Assembly (NCBI RefSeq): GCF_009708175.1
Contig: NZ_WMBB01000001.1
Location: 62,001 to 126,000, forward strand
Direction: 5' to 3'
DNA: 64,000 nt
Source: Nocardia aurantiaca
Lineage (GTDB): Bacteria > Actinomycetota > Actinomycetes > Mycobacteriales > Mycobacteriaceae
Shown here: in pieces, positions 17,124-26,126 of the stretch
How positions within the stretch are numbered: position 1 is the first letter of the stretch
Layout: each line of letters begins with the position of its first letter
The notes under the pieces: model-generated
Told to the model about the DNA's origin: nothing
The model's input: only the letters and a program-made list of their open reading frames with translations
Databases searched by the model: none
Made by a program: the position numbers and the translations under genes

Positions 17124-18407
17124 GTGCGCGTACTCGTGATCGGTTCCGGAGCTCGTGAACATGCCCTCGTCCTGGCACTGCGCAAGGACCCGTCGGTATC
17201 CGCGGTGTACGCGGCTCCCGGCAATGCCGGCATCGCCCAGCACGCCGAGGTGCGTGCGGTGGACGCCACCTCCGGGGAGGAGGTGACGGCGCTCGCCCAG
17301 GAGCTGGGCGTCGATCTCGTGGTGATCGGACCCGAGGTGCCGCTGGTGCTCGGGGTGGCCGACGCCGTGCGCGCCGCCGGGATACCGGCGTTCGGCCCGT
17401 CCGCCGCTGCCGCGCGGATCGAGGGTTCGAAGGCCTTCGCCAAGGACGTGATGAACGCGGCCGGGGTACGCACCGCGCACAGCGAGATCGTGGATCACCC
17501 GGGCGAATTGGATGCGGCGCTGGACCGTTTCGGACCGACCTGGGTGGTCAAGGACGACGGCCTGGCCGCCGGCAAGGGCGTCGTGGTGACCCCGGACCGG
17601 TCGGTGGCCCGCGAGCACGGCGCCGAACTGCTCGAGCAGGGCCACCCGGTGCTGCTGGAGTCCTTCCTCGACGGACCCGAGGTATCGCTGTTCTGCCTGG
17701 TCGACGGCGAGACCGTGGTGCCGCTGCTACCCGCCCAGGACCACAAGCGGGTCGGCGACGGCGACACCGGCCCGAACACCGGCGGTATGGGCGCGTACAC
17801 GCCGCTGCCGTGGCTGCCGGACGAGACCTTGCAGGCGATCGTCGACGATGTGGTGAAACCCGTTGCGGCCGAGATGGTTCGCCGGGGCGTGCCGTTCAGC
17901 GGCCTGCTGTACGCGGGCCTCGCCATCGGGCAGACCGGGCCCGCGGTGGTCGAATTCAACTGTCGTTTCGGCGATCCCGAGACCCAGGCCGTGCTGGCCA
18001 TGCTGGACAGCCCGCTCGGTGAACTGCTGTATGCGACCGCCACCGGCACCCTGGACCAGGTGGCCGCGCCGCGTTGGAAGGACGGCGCCGCCGTCGCCGT
18101 CGTGCTGGCAGCCGAGAACTACCCGGCCCGGCCGCGCAGCGGCGATGTGATCACCGGGGCCGAATCCAGTGGCACCGGAACCGAATCCGAGGTGCTGCAC
18201 GCGGGCACCGCCCAGCGTGAGGACGGCGCGCTGGTGTCGGCGGGCGGCCGCGTGCTCGCCATTGTCGGCCAGGGCCCGGATCTCGCCCAGGCGCGCAAGA
18301 ACGCCTACGACCGGCTGGCCGGAATCAAGCTGCCGGGCGGCCACTTCCGCACCGACATCGCCCTGGCCGCCACCGAGGGCCGCATCTCCGTCCCCACCCC
18401 CGCCTGA
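17124..18407 (+). CDS. purD: phosphoribosylamine-glycine ligase
   Basis: 427 aa from the GTG at 17124 ([14 protein letters not shown]); the upstream extension lies in repeat DNA. Second step of purine synthesis: 5-phosphoribosylamine + glycine + ATP to GAR. The N-terminal glycine loop [10 protein letters not shown]-grasp core ([25 protein letters not shown]) and [10 protein letters not shown] are all present and length is normal. Alone on its strand between repeats; the 3' flank carries a 20-bp tandem array. Confidence 0.95.
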   Translation: MRVLVIGSGAREHALVLALRKDPSVSAVYAAPGNAGIAQHAEVRAVDATSGEEVTALAQELGVDLVVIGPEVPLVLGVADAVRAAGIPAFGPSAAAARIEGSKAFAKDVMNAAGVRTAHSEIVDHPGELDAALDRFGPTWVVKDDGLAAGKGVVVTPDRSVAREHGAELLEQGHPVLLESFLDGPEVSLFCLVDGETVVPLLPAQDHKRVGDGDTGPNTGGMGAYTPLPWLPDETLQAIVDDVVKPVAAEMVRRGVPFSGLLYAGLAIGQTGPAVVEFNCRFGDPETQAVLAMLDSPLGELLYATATGTLDQVAAPRWKDGAAVAVVLAAENYPARPRSGDVITGAESSGTGTESEVLHAGTAQREDGALVSAGGRVLAIVGQGPDLAQARKNAYDRLAGIKLPGGHFRTDIALAATEGRISVPTPA

Positions 18408-18420
18408 AGGCGACTGCCGA

Positions 18421-18516
18421 CCGAAGTCCGGATGGCGCGCCCGAAGTCCGGATGGCGCGCCTGAAATCTGGATGGCGCGCCCGAAATCCGAATGACGCGC
18501 CCGAAATCCGAATGCC
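18421..18516. repeat. 20-bp tandem repeat, five units
   Basis: CCGAAGTCCGGATGGCGCGC at 18421 and 18441, then diverging units at 18461, 18481 and a partial one at 18501. Exact 20-bp spacing. Confidence 0.9.
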
Positions 18517-18522
18517 AGCGGG

Positions 18523-18708
18523 AGAACTGATTTCGTACCGATTCGGGTAACTCCTCGGGTACGCCCGAAGGTGTTTCGGTCCCGAACCGCCCGCACGCGT
18601 CGCGATGGCCGACGGCTCCCGAGTCGTGCGCTGAAGTCCGGGGAGGCGGAGCAGTGCCGCCGACGGTCGACGGCTCCCCAGCCGTGCGCTCGAGTCGCGG
18701 GGAGGCGG
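18523..18708 (+). repeat. family A dispersed repeat, copy 3 (3' half duplicated)
   Basis: GAACTGATTTCGTACCGATT, GGGTAACTCCTCGGGTACGC, then the 3' module GACGGCTCCCGAGTCGTGCG ... GGGGAGGCGG, which is repeated once more at 18660-18708. Confidence 0.75.
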
Positions 18709-18714
18709 GGGAGT

Positions 18715-20121
18715 TCAGCCGAGGATGATGCCGCGCTGTGCCAGCCACGGCTGCGGGTCGACGTGCTGACCGTTGATGATGATCTCGAAATGCAGGTGCG
18801 GGCCGGTGGAGTCGCCGCGGTTGCCGATGCGTGCGATCTGCAGACCCGCCGGGACGCGTTCGCCGACCGACACCGAGAAGTCGTACATGTGGCCGTAGAC
18901 GGAGATAGTGCCGTCGTCGTGGCGGATGCGCACCCACAGGCCGAAACCCTGGGCCGGGCCCGCGTCGATGACGGTGCCCGCCGCGACCGCGTAGATCGGT
19001 GAGCCGAGCGGTGCGGCGATGTCGATTCCCGCGTGGAAGGTGCCCCAGCGCGCCCCGAACCCCGAGGTGAAGACGCCCTTCGCGGGCAGCGCGAACCCGC
19101 CGATGCCCGGAATCACGAAGCCCGGCGGCAGTGTGGCGTCCGGCGACGGCGCCATCCACGGCTGGGGCTGCCCGGCCACCGCCGCGGCGGCCTCCGCCTT
19201 GGCCCGCTCCAGTGTGGCCGCGGCCGCCGCCGAGACCACCGCCTGCTCCCGGAGATGCTCACCGTTGTTGATGGCGTCCAGATACCGCTTGGACGTCTCC
19301 GTGGTGGCCTGCACCTGCAACGGATATCGCACCGGAACCCGCAGCGCCACACCGGGACCCACCGGGGCGTCGGTCGGCAGCAACCCGAGCGCCCCGTCCG
19401 CGCTCGCGAACACCAGCACCGCGACCATGCCGCCGATCAGCACCCGATGCCGAATACTCCACGCCCGCACGACAGGCCACTGCCGCCGCGCTTCCTCCCG
19501 CCCCCGCCGCACCATCTCGACGGCCTCGGCCCACGACCGCGGGCGCCGGGCCCAGAGCTCGATCGCCCGGCCCCGCGCTATCGGCGCATATACCCGCAGC
19601 CAGGCGGCCACCTGCCCCGCGAGCCGAATCACCAACCGCCTGGCCCGTTTCAACGTGTCCCCGGCCGGTGACGGCTCGTCCGCGAATGCCAGCTGCGACC
19701 GCACACCCGGCGTGTAGCTGTCCGCCGCGCCGAACCCGCCGCGCCGCATCCACTTCCGCCCGCCGCTCGGGGCGGCCGCACCGAGCCAGGAGCCATGGGC
19801 CGGCGCCGTGTCCGGATCGGCTTCCGGTGCGGTGACCGCCTCCTCGGCGTCCGCGGCAGGATCTTGCGGATCGAGGAGGGTGTCCACCGCTCCCGCGATC
19901 GATGCTTCGTCACCGCCCGGCGTGCTCACCTCGGCGCTGTCGGTCTGCGGCGCGCGCCGACGCTTTCGGAGTACGGCCCGCGCCGCGCGCTCCGGCTTGC
20001 GGCCGGTGGGCCGGGCGGGCTGTTCCGTCGTGGGTGGGGTGGGTTCGGGTGGGTGTGCGTCGGCCGCCGCGGTGTTCCCGGTGGTTGCTGGTCCCCCCTG
20101 CACAGCCGCCTCCTCAGGCAT
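18715..20121 (-). CDS. M23 (LytM) family metallopeptidase, membrane-anchored
   Basis: 468 aa. Long Pro/Ala/acidic N-terminal region (~1-200) presumably cytoplasmic, a membrane segment near 228-248 (VLIGGMVAVLVFASADG), a helical linker, then a C-terminal peptidase M23 domain from about residue 350: SGFGARWGTFHAGIDIAAP and GPHLHFE supply the zinc ligands and catalytic histidine, with YAVAAGTVIDAG and YGHMYDFSV. It would cleave or bind peptidoglycan peptides outside the membrane. Resembles mycobacterial Rv0950c-type proteins. Divergent from the aminotransferase gene, 53 bp apart. Confidence 0.87.
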   Translation of the reverse strand: MPEEAAVQGGPATTGNTAAADAHPPEPTPPTTEQPARPTGRKPERAARAVLRKRRRAPQTDSAEVSTPGGDEASIAGAVDTLLDPQDPAADAEEAVTAPEADPDTAPAHGSWLGAAAPSGGRKWMRRGGFGAADSYTPGVRSQLAFADEPSPAGDTLKRARRLVIRLAGQVAAWLRVYAPIARGRAIELWARRPRSWAEAVEMVRRGREEARRQWPVVRAWSIRHRVLIGGMVAVLVFASADGALGLLPTDAPVGPGVALRVPVRYPLQVQATTETSKRYLDAINNGEHLREQAVVSAAAAATLERAKAEAAAAVAGQPQPWMAPSPDATLPPGFVIPGIGGFALPAKGVFTSGFGARWGTFHAGIDIAAPLGSPIYAVAAGTVIDAGPAQGFGLWVRIRHDDGTISVYGHMYDFSVSVGERVPAGLQIARIGNRGDSTGPHLHFEIIINGQHVDPQPWLAQRGIILG

Positions 20122-20174
20122 TCGGGTGGCCGTTCCCGGACAGGCGGGGGAGCGGGTGCTCTACCGTCTGTCGA

Positions 20175-21347
20175 GTGCGTATCGAATCTCGCCGGTCGAC
20201 CATTCCACCTTTTTACGTGATGGACGTCTGGAAAGCAGCAGCTGAACGGGCCCGGACACACGGAGATGTGCTGGTGCTGGCCGCGGGGCAGCCGTCCACG
20301 CCCGCTCCGCAAGCGGTTTTGCGGGCTACCAGAGCGGCCATGGATTCCGAATTGCTGGGATATACCGAGACATTCGGGACCCTGGCGCTGCGGGAGGCCA
20401 TCGCGGAACACCACCGGAGCACCTACGGGGTGCGGGTGGACGCGGATGACGTCGTGGTGACCACCGGTTCCTCGGGCGCGTTCACGCTCATCTTCCTGGC
20501 GGCCTTCGACCCCGGCGACACCGTGGTGGTGGCTCGGCCGGGTTATCCGGCCTATCGGAACACGCTGAGGGCGCTGGGCTGCGATGTCGTGGAGCTGGAC
20601 TGCGGCCCGCAGACTCGGTTCCAGCCGACCGTGGCCATGCTGGAGGCGCTGCCGGAACCGCCCGCGGGCCTGATCGTGGCGAGCCCGGCGAATCCGACCG
20701 GGACCATGATCGCGCCGCAGGAGCTGGCCGCGCTGGCCCGCTGGTGCGACGAGCATGGGACGCTGCTGATCTCCGACGAGATCTATCACGGCATCGTCTA
20801 TGGGGCTGGGTTTGCCTCGAGTCCCGAGCCGACCTCCTCGGCCTGGGAGACCTCGCGCGAGTCGGTGGTCATCGGCTCGGTGTCCAAATACTTCTCGATG
20901 ACGGGCTGGCGGTTGGGCTGGATGCTGGCGCCGGAATCGTTGCGCCCGGCGCTGCAGCGGCTGGCCTCCAATATGACCGTGTGTCCGCCGGCTATCTCTC
21001 AGTTCGCGGCGGTGCACGCGTTCGGCGCGGAGGCCAAGGCCGAACTGGACGGTCACGTCCGGCGCTATGCGGAGAATCGCCAGCTGCTGCTGTCGGGTCT
21101 GCCCAAGCTCGGCATCACCGATCTCGCCCCCGCCGACGGTGCGTTCTACGCCTATGCGGATATCGCTCACCTGACCGATGATTCGATGCGCTGGTGCACC
21201 GAGGTGCTCGACGCCACCGGTGTGGCACTGGCTCCCGGCATCGACTTCGATACGCGCAACGGCCATCACACGGTTCGCTTCTCGTTCGCCGGAGCGGGCG
21301 CCGACATCGAAGAGGCACTCGACCGGTTGGAACGGTATTTGGCCTGA
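20175..21347 (+). CDS. PLP-dependent aminotransferase, class I/II
   Basis: 390 aa from the GTG at 20175 (VRIESRRSTIPPFYVMDVWKAA); the longer frame to 19902 overlaps the divergent peptidase gene and was rejected. Fold type I aminotransferase: GYTETFGTLALREAIAEH, ASPANPTGTM, ISDEIYHGIVY and the PLP-lysine motif SVSKYFSMTGWRLGW. Aspartate-aminotransferase-like; substrate pair not predictable. Stop is 69 bp before a TetR gene on the same strand, possibly in one unit. Confidence 0.88.
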   Translation: MRIESRRSTIPPFYVMDVWKAAAERARTHGDVLVLAAGQPSTPAPQAVLRATRAAMDSELLGYTETFGTLALREAIAEHHRSTYGVRVDADDVVVTTGSSGAFTLIFLAAFDPGDTVVVARPGYPAYRNTLRALGCDVVELDCGPQTRFQPTVAMLEALPEPPAGLIVASPANPTGTMIAPQELAALARWCDEHGTLLISDEIYHGIVYGAGFASSPEPTSSAWETSRESVVIGSVSKYFSMTGWRLGWMLAPESLRPALQRLASNMTVCPPAISQFAAVHAFGAEAKAELDGHVRRYAENRQLLLSGLPKLGITDLAPADGAFYAYADIAHLTDDSMRWCTEVLDATGVALAPGIDFDTRNGHHTVRFSFAGAGADIEEALDRLERYLA

Positions 21348-21416
21348 TCTGCCAAGGAGATTGAGCGCGGTGGGCAAAATGAACACAGCGCCGGTGATGA
21401 CTGGCACGATTGCACG

Positions 21417-22022
21417 GTGACCACTGTGACGACTCCGAAAGGCGAACGGCGTCGCCAAGCGCTGGTTTGTGCCGCCGCCGAGCTACTGCTCGAAGGCGGC
21501 TTCGAAGCGGTTCGGCATCGCTCCGTGGCTACCCGGGCGGATCTGCCGCTCGCGTCTACCACCTACTACTTCGAATCGCTGGAGGATCTGATCGCGCGTG
21601 CGGTCGAGTTCTCCGGCAATGCCGAACTGGAGGCCATGCGCCGCCGCGTGGGTGAGGTGACGCATCGCCGGCGTGGCGCGGAGGCCACCGTGGAACTGGT
21701 GCTGGATCTATTGGTGGGACCGGAGATTCAGGACGAGGATGCTCGGGGTCAGCTGATCGCCCGCTACGAACGGTCGGTCGCCTCGGCCCGCCATCCGGAA
21801 TTACGAGAGGTCCAGCTGCGACTACGCGCCCAGCTCGATGAGCTGCTCACCGACGTGCTGCGCCGCAGCGACCGCGTGGTGCGCGCCGAACAGACCCGCC
21901 GCTTGGTGGCGGTAGTCGATGGGGCGGTGGTGACCGCGCTCGGTGAACTCGACCCGCAGCCCCGCCGCATGGCGCGGGGCGCGCTCCTGGAGATCATCGA
22001 CATCGTCGCCCCACCGGCATAG
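21417..22022 (+). CDS. TetR family transcriptional regulator
   Basis: 201 aa, GTG start. N-terminal TetR DNA-binding domain (RRRQALVCAAAELLLEGGFEAVRHRSVATRADLP with YYFESLEDLI). The C-terminal ligand domain is variable and does not identify an effector. It lies directly upstream of purB, the place of Rv0775 in M. tuberculosis. Targets unknown. Confidence 0.85.
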   Translation: MTTVTTPKGERRRQALVCAAAELLLEGGFEAVRHRSVATRADLPLASTTYYFESLEDLIARAVEFSGNAELEAMRRRVGEVTHRRRGAEATVELVLDLLVGPEIQDEDARGQLIARYERSVASARHPELREVQLRLRAQLDELLTDVLRRSDRVVRAEQTRRLVAVVDGAVVTALGELDPQPRRMARGALLEIIDIVAPPA

Positions 22023-22385
22023 CGGTACCCGGTTCCAAGGATCTTTGGGCTCTGCTCACAGATCCGCGGCGCAAGCGCGGGGAGACGGAGCGCTCGTTCT
22101 GGACTGAGCAGAGCGGAGGGCGGGAAGAACGAGACCTCCAGCGTCGCGAGCCCGCGCGGAGCGCAGCGGAGGGCAATTGGGCGCGGTGTGTTGGTTTGTC
22201 GCTGATCCCCGAAGTTCGCGGCGCGTCTCGTTCTGGACTGAGTGGAGCGGGGGAGCGAAGCGGAGGGAAGAACGAGACTCCCAGCGCCGCGAACCCGCCC
22301 GCAGCGAAGCGGAGGGCAAATTAGACACAGCACCCGCCCGGAGCGCAGCGGAGGGCAGAAAACACAGCCGGTAAACTGCGCAGAC
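22023..22385. other. intergenic region filled by family B repeats
   Basis: 363 bp between the TetR gene and purB with no gene. Nearly all of it is family B sequence. The purB start follows directly, so its promoter must lie in or beside repeat DNA. Confidence 0.75.
22061..22368 (+). repeat. family B dispersed repeat, two to three adjacent copies
   Basis: GGGAAGAACGAGAC occurs at about 22122 and 22265, each followed by a CCAGCGYCGCGA stretch and then AGCGGAGGGCAA at about 22166 and 22308. A third partial end (GAGCGCAGCGGAGGGCAGAA, then ACACAG) closes at 22368. Confidence 0.8.
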
Positions 22386-23807
22386 GTGAGTCTTGTGCCG
22401 AACGTCCTCGCCACCCGCTATGCCAGCCCGGAGCTGGTTCATCTGTGGTCGCCCGAGAACAAGATCGTACTCGAGCGGCGGTTGTGGCTGGAGGTGCTGC
22501 GGGCGCAGGCCGAGCTGGGGGTGGATGTCCCGGCGGGGGTGATCGAGGACTACGAGCGGGTCATCGATCGGGTGGATCTGACGTCGATCGCGGAGCGGGA
22601 GCGGGTCACCCGCCACGACGTGAAGGCGCGGATCGAGGAGTTCAACGCGCTCGCGGGGCATGAGCACGTGCACAAGGGGATGACCTCGCGCGATCTCACC
22701 GAGAATGTGGAGCAACTGCAGATCCGGTTGTCGCTTCAGCATGTGTACGGTCACGGCGTGGCCATCGCGGCCCGGCTGGCCGAGCGGGCGGCGCAGTACC
22801 AGACGCTGGTGATGGCGGGACGCTCGCACAACGTGGCTGCGCAGGCCACCACCCTCGGCAAGCGATTCGCTTCCGCCGCAGACGAATTGCTCATCGCGCT
22901 GACCCGGTTGCGCGAGCTCATCGACCGATACCCGTTGCGCGGCATCAAGGGTCCGATGGGCACCGCCCAGGACATGCTGGACCTGCTCGGCGGCGACGGG
23001 GCCAAGCTGGCGCAGCTGGAGCAGAAGGTGGCCCGGCACCTGGGCTTCGCCGATGTCTTCACCAGTGTGGGCCAGATCTACCCCCGCTCCCTGGATCACG
23101 ATGTGCTCTCCGCCTTGGTGCAGGTGGGCGCGGGCCCGTCCTCGTTCGCGCACACCATTCGCCTGATGGCGGGCCACGAGCTGGTCACCGAGGGCTTCCA
23201 GCCCGGTCAGGTGGGCTCCTCGGCCATGCCGCACAAGATGAACACCCGCTCCTGCGAGCGTGTCAACGGTCTGCAGGTGGTGTTGCGCGGCTACGGCTCC
23301 ATGGCGGCCGAGCTGGCGGGCGCGCAGTGGAACGAGGGTGACGTGTTCTGCTCGGTGGTGCGCCGCGTGGCGCTGCCGGACGCCTTCTTCGCCATCGACG
23401 GCATGATGGAGACCTTCCTGACCGTGCTGGCCGAGTTCGGCGCGTACCCGGCCGTGGTCGAGCGCGAGCTCAACCGCTACCTGCCGTTCCTGGCCACCAC
23501 GCGCATCCTGATGGCGGCCGTGCGCGCGGGCGTGGGCCGCGAGACCGCCCATGAGGTCATCAAGGAGCACGCGGTGGCGGTGGCGCTGGCCATGCGTGAG
23601 CTGGGTCGCGAGCCGGATCTGCTGGACCGCTTGGCCGCCGACGACCGCATGCCGCTGGATCGGGCCGGCTTGGACGCGGCGCTGGCCGACCGCTCCGCCT
23701 TCATCGGCGCGGCCGAGGCCCAGACGGCGGACGTGATCGCGCAGGTGCAGAAGCTGGTGGACGCCAACCCGGAGGCCGCCCGCTACACCCCCTCCCCGAT
23801 CCTGTAG
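22386..23807 (+). CDS. purB: adenylosuccinate lyase
   Basis: 473 aa from the GTG at 22386 (VSLVPNVLATRYAS), chosen because the frame upstream is repeat DNA. Fumarase/aspartase superfamily; cleaves SAICAR to AICAR and adenylosuccinate to AMP. Landmarks: SPELVHLWSPENKI, HEHVHKGMTSRDLTEN, GRSHNVAAQATTLGKRF, and the signature loop GSSAMPHKMNTRSCER. Full length. A hairpin follows, then a second HIT gene on the same strand. Confidence 0.95.
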   Translation: MSLVPNVLATRYASPELVHLWSPENKIVLERRLWLEVLRAQAELGVDVPAGVIEDYERVIDRVDLTSIAERERVTRHDVKARIEEFNALAGHEHVHKGMTSRDLTENVEQLQIRLSLQHVYGHGVAIAARLAERAAQYQTLVMAGRSHNVAAQATTLGKRFASAADELLIALTRLRELIDRYPLRGIKGPMGTAQDMLDLLGGDGAKLAQLEQKVARHLGFADVFTSVGQIYPRSLDHDVLSALVQVGAGPSSFAHTIRLMAGHELVTEGFQPGQVGSSAMPHKMNTRSCERVNGLQVVLRGYGSMAAELAGAQWNEGDVFCSVVRRVALPDAFFAIDGMMETFLTVLAEFGAYPAVVERELNRYLPFLATTRILMAAVRAGVGRETAHEVIKEHAVAVALAMRELGREPDLLDRLAADDRMPLDRAGLDAALADRSAFIGAAEAQTADVIAQVQKLVDANPEAARYTPSPIL

Positions 23808-23826
23808 GGAGCGAACCACTCTCGCT

Positions 23827-23861
23827 CTCGCCCCCGGTTCCGCGCTGGAGCCGGGGGCGAG
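23827..23861 (+). terminator. hairpin after purB
   Basis: 11-bp stem CTCGCCCCCGG / CCGGGGGCGAG with a 13-nt loop, 20 bp after the purB stop. Confidence 0.65.
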
Positions 23862-23886
23862 TGCGTTCGGCGGCTAGGCTGCGGGC

Positions 23887-24321
23887 ATGAATCCTTACAC
23901 GATCTTCTCCGACATCGTCGCCGGTCGGGCACCGTCCTCGAAGGTGTTCGAGGATGAGGATGTGTTGGCGTTCATGGACATTCGGCCGGTGACGCCCGGC
24001 CATGTGCTGGTGATTCCGAAGAAGCCGGCCCGCAGTCTCGCGGAGCTGGATCCGGCCTTGGGCGGCAAGCTGTTTCAAGTCGGGCAGCGGATCGCGGCGG
24101 GACTGCGGGAGTCGGAAGTGGGCTGTGACGGCGTGAATTTCTTTCTGGCCGACGGGGTGACCGCCGGTCAGGAGGTGTTCCATGTGCACCTGCACGTGAT
24201 TCCGCGCACCCCGGGGGATGGTTTCGGGTTGCGGGCGCGGCCGACCACGCCGGCGCGCGCGGACCTCGATTACCTGGCGGGATCGATTCGGGGCGCGTTG
24301 ACCCGGATCGCCGCCGATTGA
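23887..24321 (+). CDS. HIT family protein (second in window)
   Basis: 144 aa. Histidine triad HVHLHVIP near residue 101, IFSDIVAGRAPSSKVFEDEDVLAFMDIRPVTPGHVLVIPKK at the N-terminus. This is the Hint-like bacterial HIT form, distinct in sequence from the HIT protein beside phoPR. Nucleoside phosphoramidate hydrolase activity is typical for the family; substrate unknown. Confidence 0.92.
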   Translation: MNPYTIFSDIVAGRAPSSKVFEDEDVLAFMDIRPVTPGHVLVIPKKPARSLAELDPALGGKLFQVGQRIAAGLRESEVGCDGVNFFLADGVTAGQEVFHVHLHVIPRTPGDGFGLRARPTTPARADLDYLAGSIRGALTRIAAD

Positions 24322-24453
24322 TAGCGCAACGGTATTACCATATCTGAACCGTCTGGTTTGCCAAGGACACGCCAAAACGGCATTTCCCCGCGCCGCGTCG
24401 ACCACTCGAGTTACGTTTGAAAGCGATTGTGGTGGGCTGATGAAGGTGGGGGC

Positions 24454-25413
24454 ATGCGTAGAAGAGTCGTTGCCGCAGCTGTTTTGACAATCGCCGCAGG
24501 TTTGCTGTACCCGGTGGCCGTGCCGCCGGCAATCGCGCGCGCGGCACAGGTGGTCCGGGTCGACGAGCTGAGCGCCACCCGCTCGGCGATCTTCATCGAC
24601 TCCGCGGCCATGGGACGCACCGTTGAGGTGCAAGTGCTGCACCCCGCCGGCGGCGGTGACCGCCCCAGCTACTACCTCCTCGACGGCCTCGATCCGGGCG
24701 CGGCCCAGAGCACCTGGACCAATGCCACCGACGCCGAATCCTTCTTCCGGGGCAAGGACCTGAATGTGGTGCTGCCCATGGGCGGCCAGGCCAGTTACTA
24801 CACGGACTGGGTCGCCGACGATCCGCGCTTCGGCCGCTATCGGTGGGAAACCTTTCTGACACAAGAACTTCCGCCCATCATCGACGACTACTTCGCTGGT
24901 AACGGAGTGAACGCCATCGGCGGCCTCTCGATGGGCGGCATCGCGGCTTTCGTCCTGGCCGTGCGGCATCCGGAGCTCTACCGGGCGGTGGCGGGCTACA
25001 GTGCCTGCCCGGACACGACGATCGCGCAGGGCGCCATGATGTTCTCGGTGGCGAATCGCGGCGGCAATCCGCTCAATATGTGGGGTGCGCCGGGCAGTGC
25101 GGCGTGGACGGAACATAATCCGGCGGTGCGGACCGAGGCGCTGCGCGGCAAGACCATCTTCCTGTCCACCGGCACCGGCCTGCCCGGCCCACATGAGCTG
25201 GAGATCAAGCCGCAGCTGCCGGAGAACATCTTCTTCGGCGGGCCCATCGAATTCGGGGTGGACGCCTGTGTCACCTCGTTCGAGCAGCGGCTGCGGGCGG
25301 TGAACATCCCGGCGCGGGTGGAGCACTCGCCGGTCGGCACGCACTCGTGGTCGTACTGGCAGGACACCCTGCATGAGTCGTGGCCGACGATCGGCGGTGC
25401 GATAGGGGCTTGA
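24454..25413 (+). CDS. exported esterase, antigen 85/esterase D-like fold
   Basis: 319 aa from the ATG at 24454 with a GGTGGGGG site. Signal peptide MRRRVVAAAVLTIAAGLLYP...AIARA. PF00756-type esterase: YYLLDGLD, VVLPMGGQASYYTDW, WETFLTQELPPIIDDYF, nucleophile GLSMGG, and HSPVGTHSWSYW supplying the histidine. These match mycolyltransferase/esterase proteins of mycolic-acid bacteria, so a role in envelope mycolate or lipid ester handling is plausible. Whether it transfers mycolates or only hydrolyses esters cannot be told. Confidence 0.87.
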   Translation: MRRRVVAAAVLTIAAGLLYPVAVPPAIARAAQVVRVDELSATRSAIFIDSAAMGRTVEVQVLHPAGGGDRPSYYLLDGLDPGAAQSTWTNATDAESFFRGKDLNVVLPMGGQASYYTDWVADDPRFGRYRWETFLTQELPPIIDDYFAGNGVNAIGGLSMGGIAAFVLAVRHPELYRAVAGYSACPDTTIAQGAMMFSVANRGGNPLNMWGAPGSAAWTEHNPAVRTEALRGKTIFLSTGTGLPGPHELEIKPQLPENIFFGGPIEFGVDACVTSFEQRLRAVNIPARVEHSPVGTHSWSYWQDTLHESWPTIGGAIGA

Positions 25414-25416
25414 ACA

Positions 25417-25436
25417 GCCCGAATCAGGCTTCGGGC
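25417..25436. terminator. short bidirectional hairpin
   Basis: GCCCGAA / TTCGGGC around a 6-nt loop at the junction of the convergent esterase and DUF397 genes; overlaps the DUF397 stop. Confidence 0.55.
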
Positions 25437-25639
25437 CGGTTGAATTCGCCGTCCTTGGCCCCGGCCACGAAGGCCTCCCACTCGCCGGGGGTGAAGATCA
25501 GCACCGGGCCGTCGGGATTGCGAGAGTCCCGCAGTCCGATATTGCCACTGGACAGAAAGGCGATCTCGACGCCGTCGGCGCTGTCGTCACCGCGTCGCCA
25601 TACCGCGTCGGCATCGATTACGCGGTTTTTCGCTTCCAC
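25424..25639 (-). CDS. DUF397 domain protein
   Basis: 71 aa from a GTG at 25639 with GGGGAGG upstream. GVEIAFL, GLRDSRNPDGPVLIFTPGEWEAFVAGAKDGEF is the DUF397 signature. DUF397 proteins normally follow an XRE/DUF5753 regulator and act with it as a toxin-antitoxin-like or developmental pair in actinomycetes. No such partner is found upstream here. Confidence 0.88.
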   Translation of the reverse strand: MEAKNRVIDADAVWRRGDDSADGVEIAFLSSGNIGLRDSRNPDGPVLIFTPGEWEAFVAGAKDGEFNRPEA

Positions 25640-26126
25640 TGTCGGCCTCCCCTGAATGCGTACCAGCAGGACTGGTCGGTGATGTAGATCGCACTCATAA
25701 TGCCAGGGTTTGTGAAGGGTTCGGATCGGATATTCCATCTTCTGTCAGCGGAAGGAGGTATGTGGTGCGCACCCGATGGTCCCCGCAACGAGCGGCTCCG
25801 GTCTCCGACAGCTGTGCGGTGGTTCCGGAGCGCTTCACGGTGGAATTGGCCCACAGTATTCTCCGGATCCACCGAAGTTGCCCAACCGACCAGTGTGCTC
25901 GTCGCAAGGCCGCCGTCTTCTACCTCTACGAGCAGCGCCAGGTCGCCCAGTCGCGTCGGCGCCAGGTGCGGTAGCAGGTCAGCGCGCGGCCCCCGGAATC
26001 TGCCCGGCGCAGCAGTCGCACACGACGATGGCGGCACCCGGCGCCGGGGCGAGCACCGAACCCGGGCCCGCCCGGCACCGCCGGGTCTCGGGCCCGCGGT
26101 GGGACAGCGCTACTAACGTGGACCCC
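25640..26126. other. non-coding or unresolved gap upstream of DUF397 and ptrB
   Basis: 487 bp between the divergent DUF397 and ptrB starts. Open frames exist on both strands, but none shows a recognisable domain or good ribosome site. Possibly a decayed partner of the DUF397 gene plus the ptrB promoter. Confidence 0.4.

Larger units (their letters stand above)
18408..18714. other. intergenic region of repeats after purD
   Basis: 307 bp without a gene between convergent purD and the M23 peptidase gene. Holds the 20-bp tandem array followed by family A copy 3 with a duplicated 3' half. No hairpin terminator with a T run seen. Confidence 0.75.

Noticed and set aside
22242-22385. N-terminal extension of purB
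   Set aside because: The extra residues are translated family B repeat; the GTG at 22386 gives the normal PurB N-terminus.
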